A stretch of DNA of 64,000 bases from Corylus avellana (taxonomy: Eukaryota > Streptophyta > Magnoliopsida > Fagales > Betulaceae): assembly GCF_901000735.1 (NCBI RefSeq), contig NC_081544.1, forward strand, positions 17,675,980 through 17,739,979. The letters are read 5' to 3'. Made by a program: the position numbers and the translations under genes. The first letter of the stretch is position 1; each line of letters opens with the position of its first letter. The notes under the pieces were generated by a model that saw only the letters and a program-made list of their open reading frames with translations, was not told where the DNA came from and made no database searches. Below, one piece after another: positions 13,701 to 25,700 of this stretch.

Positions 13701-16700
13701 CATACGGTCGATTGTCAATTTTGCACCACTCGAGATGCGGTCAAACTTTCGGTGGTCCACGCTCGATCATTTAGTACTAGGGTTTGAATCCAACATTCAG
13801 TAATCCTACTTTGAGTGTTTGGTGAAACAGTAAAATCTTTAAAATGTCCAAGGTGTCACACTTTACTAAATGAGAACTAACCCTAGCATCCTTAAATTAT
13901 AATTAAAGTGTACTTAACCCTAGTTTATTGTTATGGTATTATAGTGGGAGACTGAGTAATATACACATCCTCAAAGAGCCATCCATGTAAGAAAGCATTT
14001 TGAAGATCAATCTAGTACATGGTCTAGTTGAAGGAGATGGCAAGTGAGAGAAAAAGGCAAATGGTGGTAGGCTTAACAACTGGATTGTATGTCTCACCAA
14101 AGTCAATCCTAGGCTATTGGTGAAAGCCTTTGGCAATGAGACAAGCTTTGTAGGAATGAGTTGTGCTATCAGCTTTGAGTTTGAGACGGAAGAGCCATTT
14201 GCAACCAACTATATTCAAGTCGATTGCAAGGGGGCAAGTGTCCAAGTACCTTGCTAAGTAACGCATCAAATTCAGTGTTCATAGCTGTAACGTCCTAATG
14301 AAAGCAATTAACTAGTAATTAACTCCACAGTTCGCCTTCCAATCTTATTCCATGGGGAACAAGACTCAGAGATTTTATCCTCTCCGAAGAGAGTCTGCTG
14401 TGAAATACTTTAACTAAGGGACATAGATAATAACAATTTTAAACCACAATCATAATAACCAGAGTGAAACTTAAAGCATCATAACATAGATTCATTCCCC
14501 AAATGTAGTGGTGAGAGACTAGTTATCTAAAATATAATACATATCGCATCTACTTGTTCCAAGTAAAAACAATTTTATGCGCTGACAGTTTACCATGGAT
14601 GCAATATAGGTATAGTGCATGTTGTAATATAAGAATCATGTCATACTTCAAACTGTATGGTCTACACGAGATATTACCCTTCTTAGCTGGGTTTATATTG
14701 TCCTAAGTGACCTATAATACAATACTGATGTACCAGATATTACACGCTACCGTCCATAACACTAGCAGCCCAACCGAGTCCGACCTAGGGTGGCCTACGC
14801 TACTAATGATGTACGTCCTATAGTGACTTGCCAATCAAACATGCTTGTGTCAATCACGAACAACCATTGAATCTAAGGCCCATATAAACACACACACATT
14901 TAACAATATAGTTAACTTGTATAATAAGACCATGGCCATTATTGCGTATGTACCGGTGTAGCACGTCATACGGTGCAATTAGTCTTATCTATCTTCTACA
15001 TGAATGCTCTTACAAATCTCACCATGTTCATTATCTTGCTTACTCAGCACACATTTTAAAAAAATATAGTTTATAGTAAATCAAAATGTATTTAATGAGA
15101 GTTGTAAAGATGCATATTTGGTACACATAAAATAGTCATGCAATGCAAGAAAAATAACAAGTATTCATGTGAGTTTATACGCACTTGGGTGGTATAGCTC
15201 CTCCACAAACTCCTCTGAACTTTCCACACACTTGTAATTTGTGAAAAGACCTATTATTAGTTCTAAACCTAATCTAAACAAGTCCTAGACCTAAATATGT
15301 TAAAAATAGAGTTTCTACATGGCCATCGAACGTTCAAGCAGAATAGCTCGAACATTTGGTCTCACCCTCGAACATTTGGCGAGAGTGGTTCGAACGTTTA
15401 ATGCTAGGCAGAAAACTCATTCTGAACAAAACAACCACTTAATCACTTCTAAGCAAGTTCTACGGTCATAACAAGATCCCTAACACATTCCTTGCCCAAA
15501 ATAACACATCCATGCAAAAGAAAATACGTCTAACATCTTAAAAACGTTTAACCCAATCTTTTAAACCAATATTGGAACCAACTACATAACTACAAGCTCA
15601 AAACTTACAAGTTATACTTTGAAAGCACTTAAACAGCATAACAACTAGGTAAACAATAAGGTAGGCTTAGAAGGTTACCTCTTAGAAGCAAAGCCTTCAA
15701 GAAACTCACCCCTTTCCCATCCAAAACTCACGCACTCACTCAAGCTGTGTTTTCTTAGGGCAATAAGGGCAGAATAAAGATTAAAGGGGTGAGGGAGGGG
15801 GGTATTTATAGGGTTAGAAAAGCTAAGAGCTTTGTTGTGACAGTCCTACAGGTAATCGAACGTTCGATGGTCCCTGGTCGAACATTCGGTGTACTATTAT
15901 ACACAGTGGTGGAGCCAGAATTTTGGGTCAGAGGGGTCAATTTTTTTTTTTTTTTTTAATGAAAAAAAAAACTAATGTTGAACAAAAATTAATTAAAAAT
16001 ATTAAATAATATAACTAACGAAATAAATAAGCAATTCAACAAATTTAATATTATTTAAAACATATAATTGTAACTTACAATTTATTCTATTGTCATTGAC
16101 GAGTCTTCATTTACTTTTCAGATTTGGTCTCTATTACTATGATGGTATTCATAATTTTTTTTCTTAAGCAATGATTTACTGGAAAATATGCTAAATCTAC
16201 CATGACACGAGGTCGTTTAGAATTTTATTATAGCGTAATGAAATCATTACTTTTTTCCATAATCTCATGTAACTAAAATTATATGAAAATATAAATAAAA
16301 TATATAACAGAAACTATATATATATAAACTATTAATTTAAAAGAGCAATATAAAGATAAAAATTTAATCAATCTTAAAATTTGATTACATACCTAAAATT
16401 TAATCAATAATTTTTACTGTTTCGCAAATCGCACTAAATATATACTTAACCCTTTGGTTTAAAGTCGGTGCTCTTAAAAAACAATAAAAAATCATTTCAA
16501 ACTTCCAACTAGTTTCAAGTTTCAATGTTTATTAAGTTCCACTTCAAAAAAAATAAATAAATAACACTTTATTAAGGTCCATTGGTCACTCTTTTTATCT
16601 AGCAGGTCATTTGGTAATTATTTGGTATCTCAAGTCTTGAACACTACGAGCATTTCTCCAATTTTTTAAAAGGCGTGTATTTCCTTCATGTAAACGGTGC

Positions 16701-19700
16701 ATTTTTGGCAAAAATCAAAAGACTCATTCCTCTTCCCATTTTGCTTCTTCTACCTTATGTTTGACCTAATATCCTAACCCCTAAACTATAGTGAAAACAA
16801 AATCACGAAGGTGGCCAAACATGAATCCGGTCCTCTTGAAAAATATTTGTTCGTGTAAAGTCGATGCCCCCTGATGATCACTTGATGATTGTTTGAGGGT
16901 GGGCTTCGAAAAAATTCTATCAGAGGAAGGGAGATTTTTGGAAGGTGAGGGGGGCATTTGACCCCTCTCAACCCCCCTCCCTCTGCCCCTGATTGTACAG
17001 TGGTTTTAGGATTGCAGATTGAACGTTTGGTCATTACCTAGTAGTTCTAAGATTGGTCATCGAATGTTCGGTGGTCCCCCTTTGAACATTGGTGTATTAT
17101 TACCCAACAGTTCTACAGTTGCAGATAGAATGTTTGGTTGTACCCCTCCGTACATTCGGCAATCCCCTCAATCGAAATTTCGGCGATCCCCAATCAAATG
17201 TTAGGTTAGAACCAAAAGTCCAAATATCTTACTTCCAATGACCCTAATGATCTAGGTAAGACCTTTATCCCTTCTATTAATATCAAACATAGTCTGGTAT
17301 TCACTCGGGGTACTACAATAACTGCATGCCATATAGGTTGTTGAGCAGTTGTGGAGTAGGAGGTTGGTTCGATGTCATTGGAGCAAGCGACGAAAATGAG
17401 GGCCTTTTGGAAGGAGATAACAGATAAGACCTTCTAGAAGACTCTTAGGCTTGAAGAGTAAATTTTCTTTTGTGATTTTTAGAACATGTAAAGCATAACA
17501 TAAAATAAAATTATAGGGAGAGAAGGTGCCACTGTTTTGGGTGGCGAGTTAGGTACTATTTGCCCACTTTGATCTGATCAAAGCTATCAAACTCCTCAAA
17601 TTGAATATTCAAATTATTGAGATCGGAGGTGATGTGGTGAATAGCACCAGTTTCGGGATACCAATTTAGGTCTTGTGGTTGAGATGAGGTGACCGTAAAA
17701 GTTATGAGATTTGGACTAGTAGCTTGGTAGGCTTGGTCAAACTGGTGATAACAGACATGACCATATAATCTATTTTTCCAGAGACCTAGCAAGTAGCCCT
17801 CGAGCCCACTTGTGGGTTGAATTTGGTAGGACCTAGGATCCAAAGGTTCACCTAAATAATTATTTGAAGGGGTGTGACATAAAGGTCCACCTGAATAACC
17901 ATAGGCAAAAGCATGACATTGTGATCCACCCCCCCAATGGTCGTGATACATTGCTGGAAGAAGGCTAGGAGTTACAATGGCCACCAGGAACAGGGTGGGA
18001 GTCCCAACCACGGGTAGCGATATTGGTAGTGGGAAACAACAATTCTTGCTGGTTGCTTGCTCAAGCCTCATCTCATGGGATAGCATGCAATGACACAGGG
18101 AAAAGTGCTAGTTACATCTGTGATATCACTCCAAAATGACTAGTCAATTTGCAACTTCCCTAAAACCACTTATAAAGCTTAGTTTTACCTAGTAAGCAAG
18201 TAATGTGGGACTTAACACCCATAAGTGTCTTTCTATAAACTACTCACTCTATCTAGTCAACTCATCTTCCAAATATGATTTCGGTGTGTTATAATCTCCC
18301 CCTTAACCCCAACGTCCTTTACCCTTTAAGGCCACATCATGTGGTGCTGATAGTGTAACGCCCCCAAAATTAGCCTTGGCTAACCTGGCAGGGTTACTGG
18401 CAATTACCCCAGTTAAACCAACTTGTGGCTAAATGAGGAATCACCCCTCTAAGCATTATCAAAGTTAATGCATAGGAAGGTGATATAAATCTGAGAAAAC
18501 TATTAAATCATAAAATAGACAAGTATATTCCTCGAAAATTAAAGACATGGAGCAACTAATAATAATGTAAAACAAACCTGATAGCAACATGAAGGTTCTA
18601 AGGCAAGGTTCGTAGTGGCAACCTTGACACTCCTGGGTTCTGGTGACAAACTTCCTAAAAGGATAATAACAGTGTAAGTCTAATGACTTTGTAAGTAAAC
18701 CTCACAATTACATATGATTGAGCCCATTTAAGCAAAAATAAACGTGTAATTTTAGTGAACATTTAAAAGAGATGTTGTCTACGTTAATACACCATAAAAG
18801 TATTGTTTGGTTAATAAAAGAGTGGATAATTCTGACTCCTGCCTTGAACTCATTGCTATTTCATTGCAGTTAGGAGCATTCCATACTTTAGAACTTGAAC
18901 TGCATTGACCTTTTGTGTTAAGAAAGAGTCATCTCATTCTCTCTTCTCTATCTCTCTCATCTATTCCCCGCTTGAGTCAGCGCGTGGGTGGCGCGTGAGA
19001 GCTGTTTGGTGTTAGTTTTAGGCTGTATCATGGTTGGTTCGAGAAGATGGTCGGTGGAATCCAAGGAGTTTGAGGTGCTGATTAAGGTAGGGGCATTAGG
19101 GGTGAAGATTTTTTAGAGGAGCAAAAGACTCAATAGGTCCATTTTTATGAAGAAGGATGAGCTAGCTTGGATGGTGCGAATTGTGGAGGATTTGGTAGCA
19201 GTGAATAACTCAGAAGTTTTTTGGGATTAGTCTAGAGCTGGGTATCCTAGAATAACAGCTTAAAAGTGTGCTAATAGGCATGGTTGTTTTCTGACGGTGG
19301 AGGAATTTGACGGAAGAAGAAGGTGTGGCTCGATCATCATTCCAGAAGGTCGGCGTGTGATAGGGTGGGATCGTTTCAATGAGGAAATGAGAGTGGCAAA
19401 CTCTTCTCTACGTGAGCATCGAGTGGTCAGTGAGCATCGCGTGTTCAGGGAAGAAAAGAGTGATAAGGAGGTCAAGGGACGCAGGAGTTACTGGAGGCGG
19501 TGAGACTGTCGTCGAAGCAAACCGAGGAGGGTTGTAGCTCTAGCCAAGAACAGTTTGCAAGGGTACAAAGGTGGCCGAAAACTGCTTCTGGTCATATGGA
19601 ACAGCAAACCCATGAGTTTGGCAGGAAAGCATTGGCTTCGACCTAGACCCATGCATCGAAAAGGGCTCACGGCGATCCCGGGGAGATTCCGACGAAGATT

Positions 19701-22700
19701 TTATGTCTGGTGAGGTATGTCCAAGCATCTGCAGAGGTTGGAAGACAAGGTTCAAAGGATGGTGGTCGCATAGGGTGTTCATTTAGAACTCAGGCGAGTA
19801 GCTCCCAAACACCGGTGATGTCACAAGACTCGATGACTGATTCTGATCGCATGATGGGATAGGGGGGAAGGGACACCATGCTGGGCAGACCTACTCTAAG
19901 GTAAGTCTCGAGCTCCTCAAAGTCAAGGAGATGTTGAAGCATCTGCAGCGGGAGTGTGATGTAGGGCTGTCCCAGATTGACATGGCGTTCAAGATTATGG
20001 AGGGTAGCAGGCTTGGGCTTGGGCAGGGAGATAAATATTCAGCTGGTCAGAGGAAGTCAACATCGAAGGGGATAAAAGGGTCTGGGCTGAAAAGGAAAGT
20101 CACTACGCCCAATAAATGGTTGAGGGTGAAGAAGAGATCGGGTTTTAAGCTTAAAGGAACGATGGGCTCAGGCCTGGGTTTTAATAGCCCAGGGTATGCT
20201 GGACCCTTAAAAGCAGTATGTTCAGAAGAGGTGGTCTCATCGAAGAAGCATGAGAAGGTCACGTATGGCTTGTGACCTGACTTGGCTAGGCCAGCAAGTC
20301 CATCGCCGGTGGTCGCAAAGGTCTTATAAGTGGACAGGGGCGTTAGGTCAGCGGCTGAAGAAGCTTCCAAGGCGGTTGTCGGCACTGATGGTAAGGATCC
20401 TCTAAGTCCAGTGATCGAGGCACAGCCCAGCGGAAAGGGCAAAGTTATGGTGACTTATAGGAGGAGGAAGTTTGGACTGCAGAGGTGGAACGCCGCAATG
20501 GTGGGCTCGTTAGAAGTCTCTTCTTCGGCTTCTGGGCAGGAGGAAGGGATGCTAGGGTCGTTGCCGAAAATTAACCAGAGGGTACCGGAGATGCTTTCTT
20601 TGCCAGAGAACACACAAAGCTTGCCAGAGCGCCGAATGGAGTTTGGAGATGCTGGTGAGGACATGGGCTCTGGCTCAGATCAGGTTCCGGTGGTCTTTTC
20701 ATCTCGTCAGAATTCTGGGATGGTTGCAGGGGTCTGTAGGGGGGAGGTAATGAACCTAGTTCAGTCATTTCAAAGTGGACAGAAAGATATTGAAATTGGG
20801 CCTGGGTCACGTAGGGACGAGGACAGTGTCTCAGCATCCATCAGGTTGGAGGAATTAGGATCATAAAAGATTTCTTCCAGCTGGGTAGTTGAAAGCTACC
20901 TCAATTTTTGCCCAAAAATTGGTGTTTCTTTCATGAGGGAAAGAAGAAGGAGTTGGCAGCTTTATTCAACTCTATTGAAGTTTCCAGGAGGCAGTTTGAT
21001 TCTGATCTGGGGGAGTTTTCTGCCGATGGTCCTGCCCCCACATGATTTAAGGAGTCAGATAGTGCTCTTCTTTTTGACAGAGGCTAGATGATATCTATGC
21101 AAGGTAGGAGTCGTGGGAGGGGTCAAATTGGTGGATCATGAAGCTTAACATCGCAGCATGGAATGTGAGAGGGTTGTAATGCCCTCAAAAAAAGGCTGTG
21201 TATTAGGGGTCTATTGAAGGAGTGGAAAGCAGATATTGTATGTTTGATGGAGACTAAGATGGAGACTATTTCCCGTGAGGTGGTTCACAGTCTTTGGGGT
21301 GGTCAACATGTGGGGTGGAAGTATAAAGGGTCTAATGGTTTGTCGGGGGGGATGTTAATGATGTGGGATAGGAGGGTGGTGGAGAGTAAGGAGGAGTGTG
21401 TGGGGCAGTTCACCCTAGCGTGCTCGTTTCAAAATGTGGAGGACAACTGGGTTTGGGCGTTTGGGGGGGTTTATGGCCCGAATAAGGATGTGGAGAGGAC
21501 GGTCCTTTGGGAAGAGCTGGCTGGTTTGATGAATGTGTGGGAGGTCCAGTGGTGTCTTGGTGGGGATTTTAATATTGTCCGGTTCCCTAATGAACGCTCT
21601 AGTGCTTCTTATTACTCCTCGGGCACGACCGATTTCTCAGACTTCATTTCGGAGAACAATTTGGTGGACATTCCGATGATGGGGGGACAATTTACTTGGT
21701 CTAATCATCAAGAAAATGAGACCAAGTCTAGAATTGACCGGTTCTTGCTATCCTCGGATTGGGAAGATCATTTCCCAGCAGTGTCACAAAGAAGACTTCA
21801 ACACATGTTCTCCGATCATTTACCTATTTTTCTGGATTGTGGGGCTCGTTGCGGAGGTAATAAGTATTTTAAATTTGAAAACATGTGGCTCAAAGCAGAA
21901 GGTTTTGTCGACAAGGTTAGCTCTTGGTGGGGATCTTATTCGTTCGAGGGCTTACCTAGTTTTGTGTTAGCTAATAAATTGAAATCCCTCAAAATGGATT
22001 TGAAAAAATGGAATGAGGAGGTGTTTGGAGATATTGGGAGGTAAAACAAGGAGTTGATGGGAGGTATTCAGGAGCTGGATGAGTTGGCAGAGTTGAGAGG
22101 GTTAGATCAGGAGGAAAAGATTCGAAAGTCGGATATGTTGAAAGTTTTGGAGAATACCTTGTTGTGTGAAGAAGTTCACTGGAGTCAGAAACCGAGATCT
22201 TTGTGGTTCAAGGAGGGGGACCGAAATACTAGTTTCTTTCACAAGATGGCGAATTCTCATCCCAGGTACAATTGTGTGGAAGTGCTTTGTATTAATGACG
22301 TCTTATCCGATGATCCAGCTGAGGTAAAAGATCAGATTGTGCAGTATTATCAAAACTTATACTCGGAGCAAAGTTCATGGCGGCCTAGAATGGATAACCA
22401 GCCTTTTTTGTCTACTGGTGAGGAGGATTGTAGGTGGATAGAAAGAGATTTTGAGGAAAAGGAGTTTTGGGAGGTGATAAAAGGTATGGATGGTGATAAG
22501 GCACCGGGTCTAGACGATTTCTCCATGGCTTTTTTTCAAGCTTGTTGGGGTGTAGTTAATTAAGACGTTATGGCGGTTTTTGATGAGTTCCATCGTAGAC
22601 GTCAGTTGGTGAAGAGCTTGAATGCAACTTTCATTTCCTTGATTTCGAAAAAGGCAGATGCGGTGGAGATGAAGGAGTTTCGGCCCATATGCTTGGTGGG

Positions 22701-25700
22701 AGGGGTGTACAAAATTGTTTCTAAGGTTCTTGCCAATAGGATGAGAACTGTTTTGGGTAAGGTTATCTCCTACTCTCAAAATGCTTTCATCGGGGGCCGC
22801 CAAATCCTTGATTCGGTTCTAATTGCAAATGAATGTGTGGATAGTCGCATGAAGTCAGGGGTGCCAGGTGTTATTTGTAAGTTGGACCTAGAAAAGGCGT
22901 ATGACCATGTAAATTGGGACTTTGTTTTGTATTTGTTGCATAGGTGTGGTTTTGGGGAGAGGTGGAAGGCTTGGATAGAGTGGTGTATTACGTCGGTAAG
23001 ATTTTCCATTCTAGTGAATGGCTCTCCGGAAGCGTTCTTTAACAGTTCGAGGGGAATTCGGCAAGGGGATCCCCTCTCAACGTTACTTTTTATGCTTGTT
23101 ATGGAGGCCTTGAGTAAGATGGTGAATGTGATGGTTGACCAAGGACTTTTGTCAGGTTTCACGGTGGGAGATAGGGTCTTCTCGGAGTTGGTGGTGTCTT
23201 ACTCTTTATTTGCTGATGATACTTTGATTTTTTGTGAAGCTTCTCTCATGTAAATCTGGTATGTGCGTCTCATTCTTTTATGTTTTGAAGCTGTTTCGGG
23301 TTTGAGAGTTAATCTTGGAAAGTTTAAAATTGTGGCTATTGGAGAGGTGGAGAACATTGGGGTATTAGCTAATATCCTTGGGTGTAGTGTTGCCGATTTG
23401 CCTATGAAGTATTTAGGTCTCCCTCTTGGGGTGCCGTATAAGGATACGGTTATGTGGAATGATGTGATTGAGAAGATAGAGTGTCAAATGGCAGGTTGGA
23501 AGAGGATGTACCTCTGTAAAGGAGGTCGTTTAACTCTCATGAAGAGTACGTTGACTAATCTCCCGACTTACTTTTTGTCTCTGTTTCCGATTCCTATGAG
23601 TGTAGCTAAAAGGCTTGAGAAAGTCCAAAGAGATTTCTTGTGGGGAGGGATGGGAGATGAGCCTAAGTTGCATCTTGTAAATTGGAACCAGGTTTGTCGT
23701 CCCCTGCACTATGGTGGTCTTGGCATTCGAAAGTTACATCAGTTTAATCAAGCTCTCTTGGGGAAATGGCTTTGGAGATATGCGAATGAGAGTGAGGCTC
23801 ATTGGTGCAAGGTTATCAAAGCTAAGTATGAAGACCAGGAAGGTGGGTGGTGCACGAAGGAGGTTTCGGGTTCTTATGGTATGAGCTTATGGAAGTATAT
23901 TCGACAAGGTTGGAGTTCTTTTGCCAAAGGTATTCGGTTTAAGGTGGGGGTGGGTTCGAAAGTTCGTTTCTGGCATGATATTTGGTGTGGGAAAAATTCT
24001 TTGAAGCAAGATTTCCCGTCTTTGTTCAGCATCGCTAGACACAAAGAAGCTTGGGTTAAGGATAATTTTACTTGGAGGAATGGGGTTGTGGAGTGGAATG
24101 TCATTTTTGTGCGGCCCGTTCAGGACTGGGAGATGGATTTGGTTGCTCCTTTTTTTGATCGGTTGTACTCTTGCAAGATCTCTATAGGTACAGTGGATCG
24201 TATTTGTTGGGCCTTGTCTAAGAAAGGCAAGTTCGAGGTTAAGTTGCTCTTCAAGGCCTTGTCTAATTTTGACTGTGAGGTGTTTCCTTGGAAGAGTATT
24301 TGGCGCACAAAGGTGCCTTTGCGAATGGCTTTTTTCGGGTGGACCACGGCCCTATGCAAAATTTTGACTCATGATAATCTGCGTAAGAGGAACCTTGTGG
24401 TGGTCGAGTGGTGTTGTATGTGCAAGAAGACAGGAGTGTCAGTAGATCATCTTCTTCTCCACCGCGAAACCGCTAGAACTCTTTGGCATACTATTTTTAG
24501 TCGGTTTGTGTTGCATTGGGTAATGCCTTGCAAAGTGAGGGATTTGTTCGATTGCTGGTGGTCGGGAGGACATGCTCGAAGCGCGGAAGTATGGAAGATG
24601 ATCCCTCTATGTCTTATGTGGTGTATATGGATTGAAAGAAATGCTAGATCTTTTGAGAACTCTACTAGGACTATAGAGGAACTGACTCATCTTTTCTTCT
24701 TTACTCTTTACTCTTGAACGGCCGCTTGGCTAGCTCCTTTAGTAATTAGTTTTTCTGACTTCCTTTTTCATTTCTCTCCCTTTTAGGCGCTCTCTATTTA
24801 TACTTCCCGTGTATATGGGTTGCACCCCTCTGCACTTTTGATATATATCATTATTACTTATGAAAAAAAAAGAGTGCTGTACTCCCGGCGGCAATCGCCT
24901 AAGTATTTTAATGTATGAAAAATTAATTCTTTATAGGTCATCTACTCGAGATATTACCTCTTTTCAATAGGGTTGGCTCTGTCCTGAGGGACCTGTAATA
25001 CAATGCCAGTGCCCCGGCCATTGTACGCTACCGTACATAATATTAGCAGCATGACTAAGTCCAACCTCGAGTGGCCCACACCGCTAATGATATCCGTCCT
25101 GTAGTGGCCAAGTCATTTGGGAATGACTGCGCATGGTCACGAAATCCCTGGATCCAAAGCCCACATAACACACACACATTTGACCATAGCATTAAGTCTA
25201 TATAGTAAGCTCATGGCCATTATACCACACGTACCGGTATACCATGTCATACAATGCATCTTATTAATTAGTTGATAAAGCAGTTACCAAGTTATTATGA
25301 AAAATAGACATGCTCATATCATACTCGTTATCAGTTAACTGACATATCCTACGTTTTTAAGCAAAGAGTTCGTAAATGTTTACTTACCTCGTACGCTTGC
25401 TTGAATCCTCCGACATTGCTAAATCCTGCTATAACGGAATATAACATAGCGTTATACGTAGTACTAGAGGACCCTTATGAGTAAGATACTAGGTTAATCT
25501 AATATAAAGGGTTGCTAGGGCCTAAGTTTCAAAAATGGGGCTAAGGCGGATGTCTGACCTCCTGACCGCACGTCCGGGCTCAAGGCGCGTACGTTCAGTC
25601 AGTGAGTAGGCATTTCAGCCAAAAGCTCCTAACAGGGTTTCAAGGCTTCCATGCAATCTAAAGGCTACTATGATTCCTCCTAGGCTATAAAATAAGCACA

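Larger units (their letters stand above)
2323..13943 (+). mobile_element. Repeat A: TGTAACG...TATTATA LTR-like element, rearranged and nested
   Basis: It starts TGTAACGCCCCG and ends GGTATTATA inside Copia-1. The flanks CTAGG (2318-2322) and GTGGG (13944-13948) are a decayed 5-bp duplication; collapsing them keeps the copia frame open. It has no coding sequence of its own. Pieces are 2323-3175, 5589-about 6351 and 12624-13943, with a second partial copy at about 6905-7494. It is interrupted by repeat B, a copia LTR fragment with a minisatellite, and a gag-only gypsy element. It is probably a solo LTR, or two joined LTRs, of one family (A-E in this window). Confidence 0.6.
18825..24870 (+). 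mobile_element. Full-length L1-type LINE
   Basis: This is a non-LTR retrotransposon with ORF1, then endonuclease plus reverse transcriptase, ending in a short A run. The duplicated target AAAAGAGTG is at 18816-18824 and 24868-24876, overlapping the A tail. The 6-kb length, variable-length target duplication and 3' A run are typical of L1. The reading frames are broken by several stops and at least one frameshift, so this copy is probably inactive. Confidence 0.85.
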
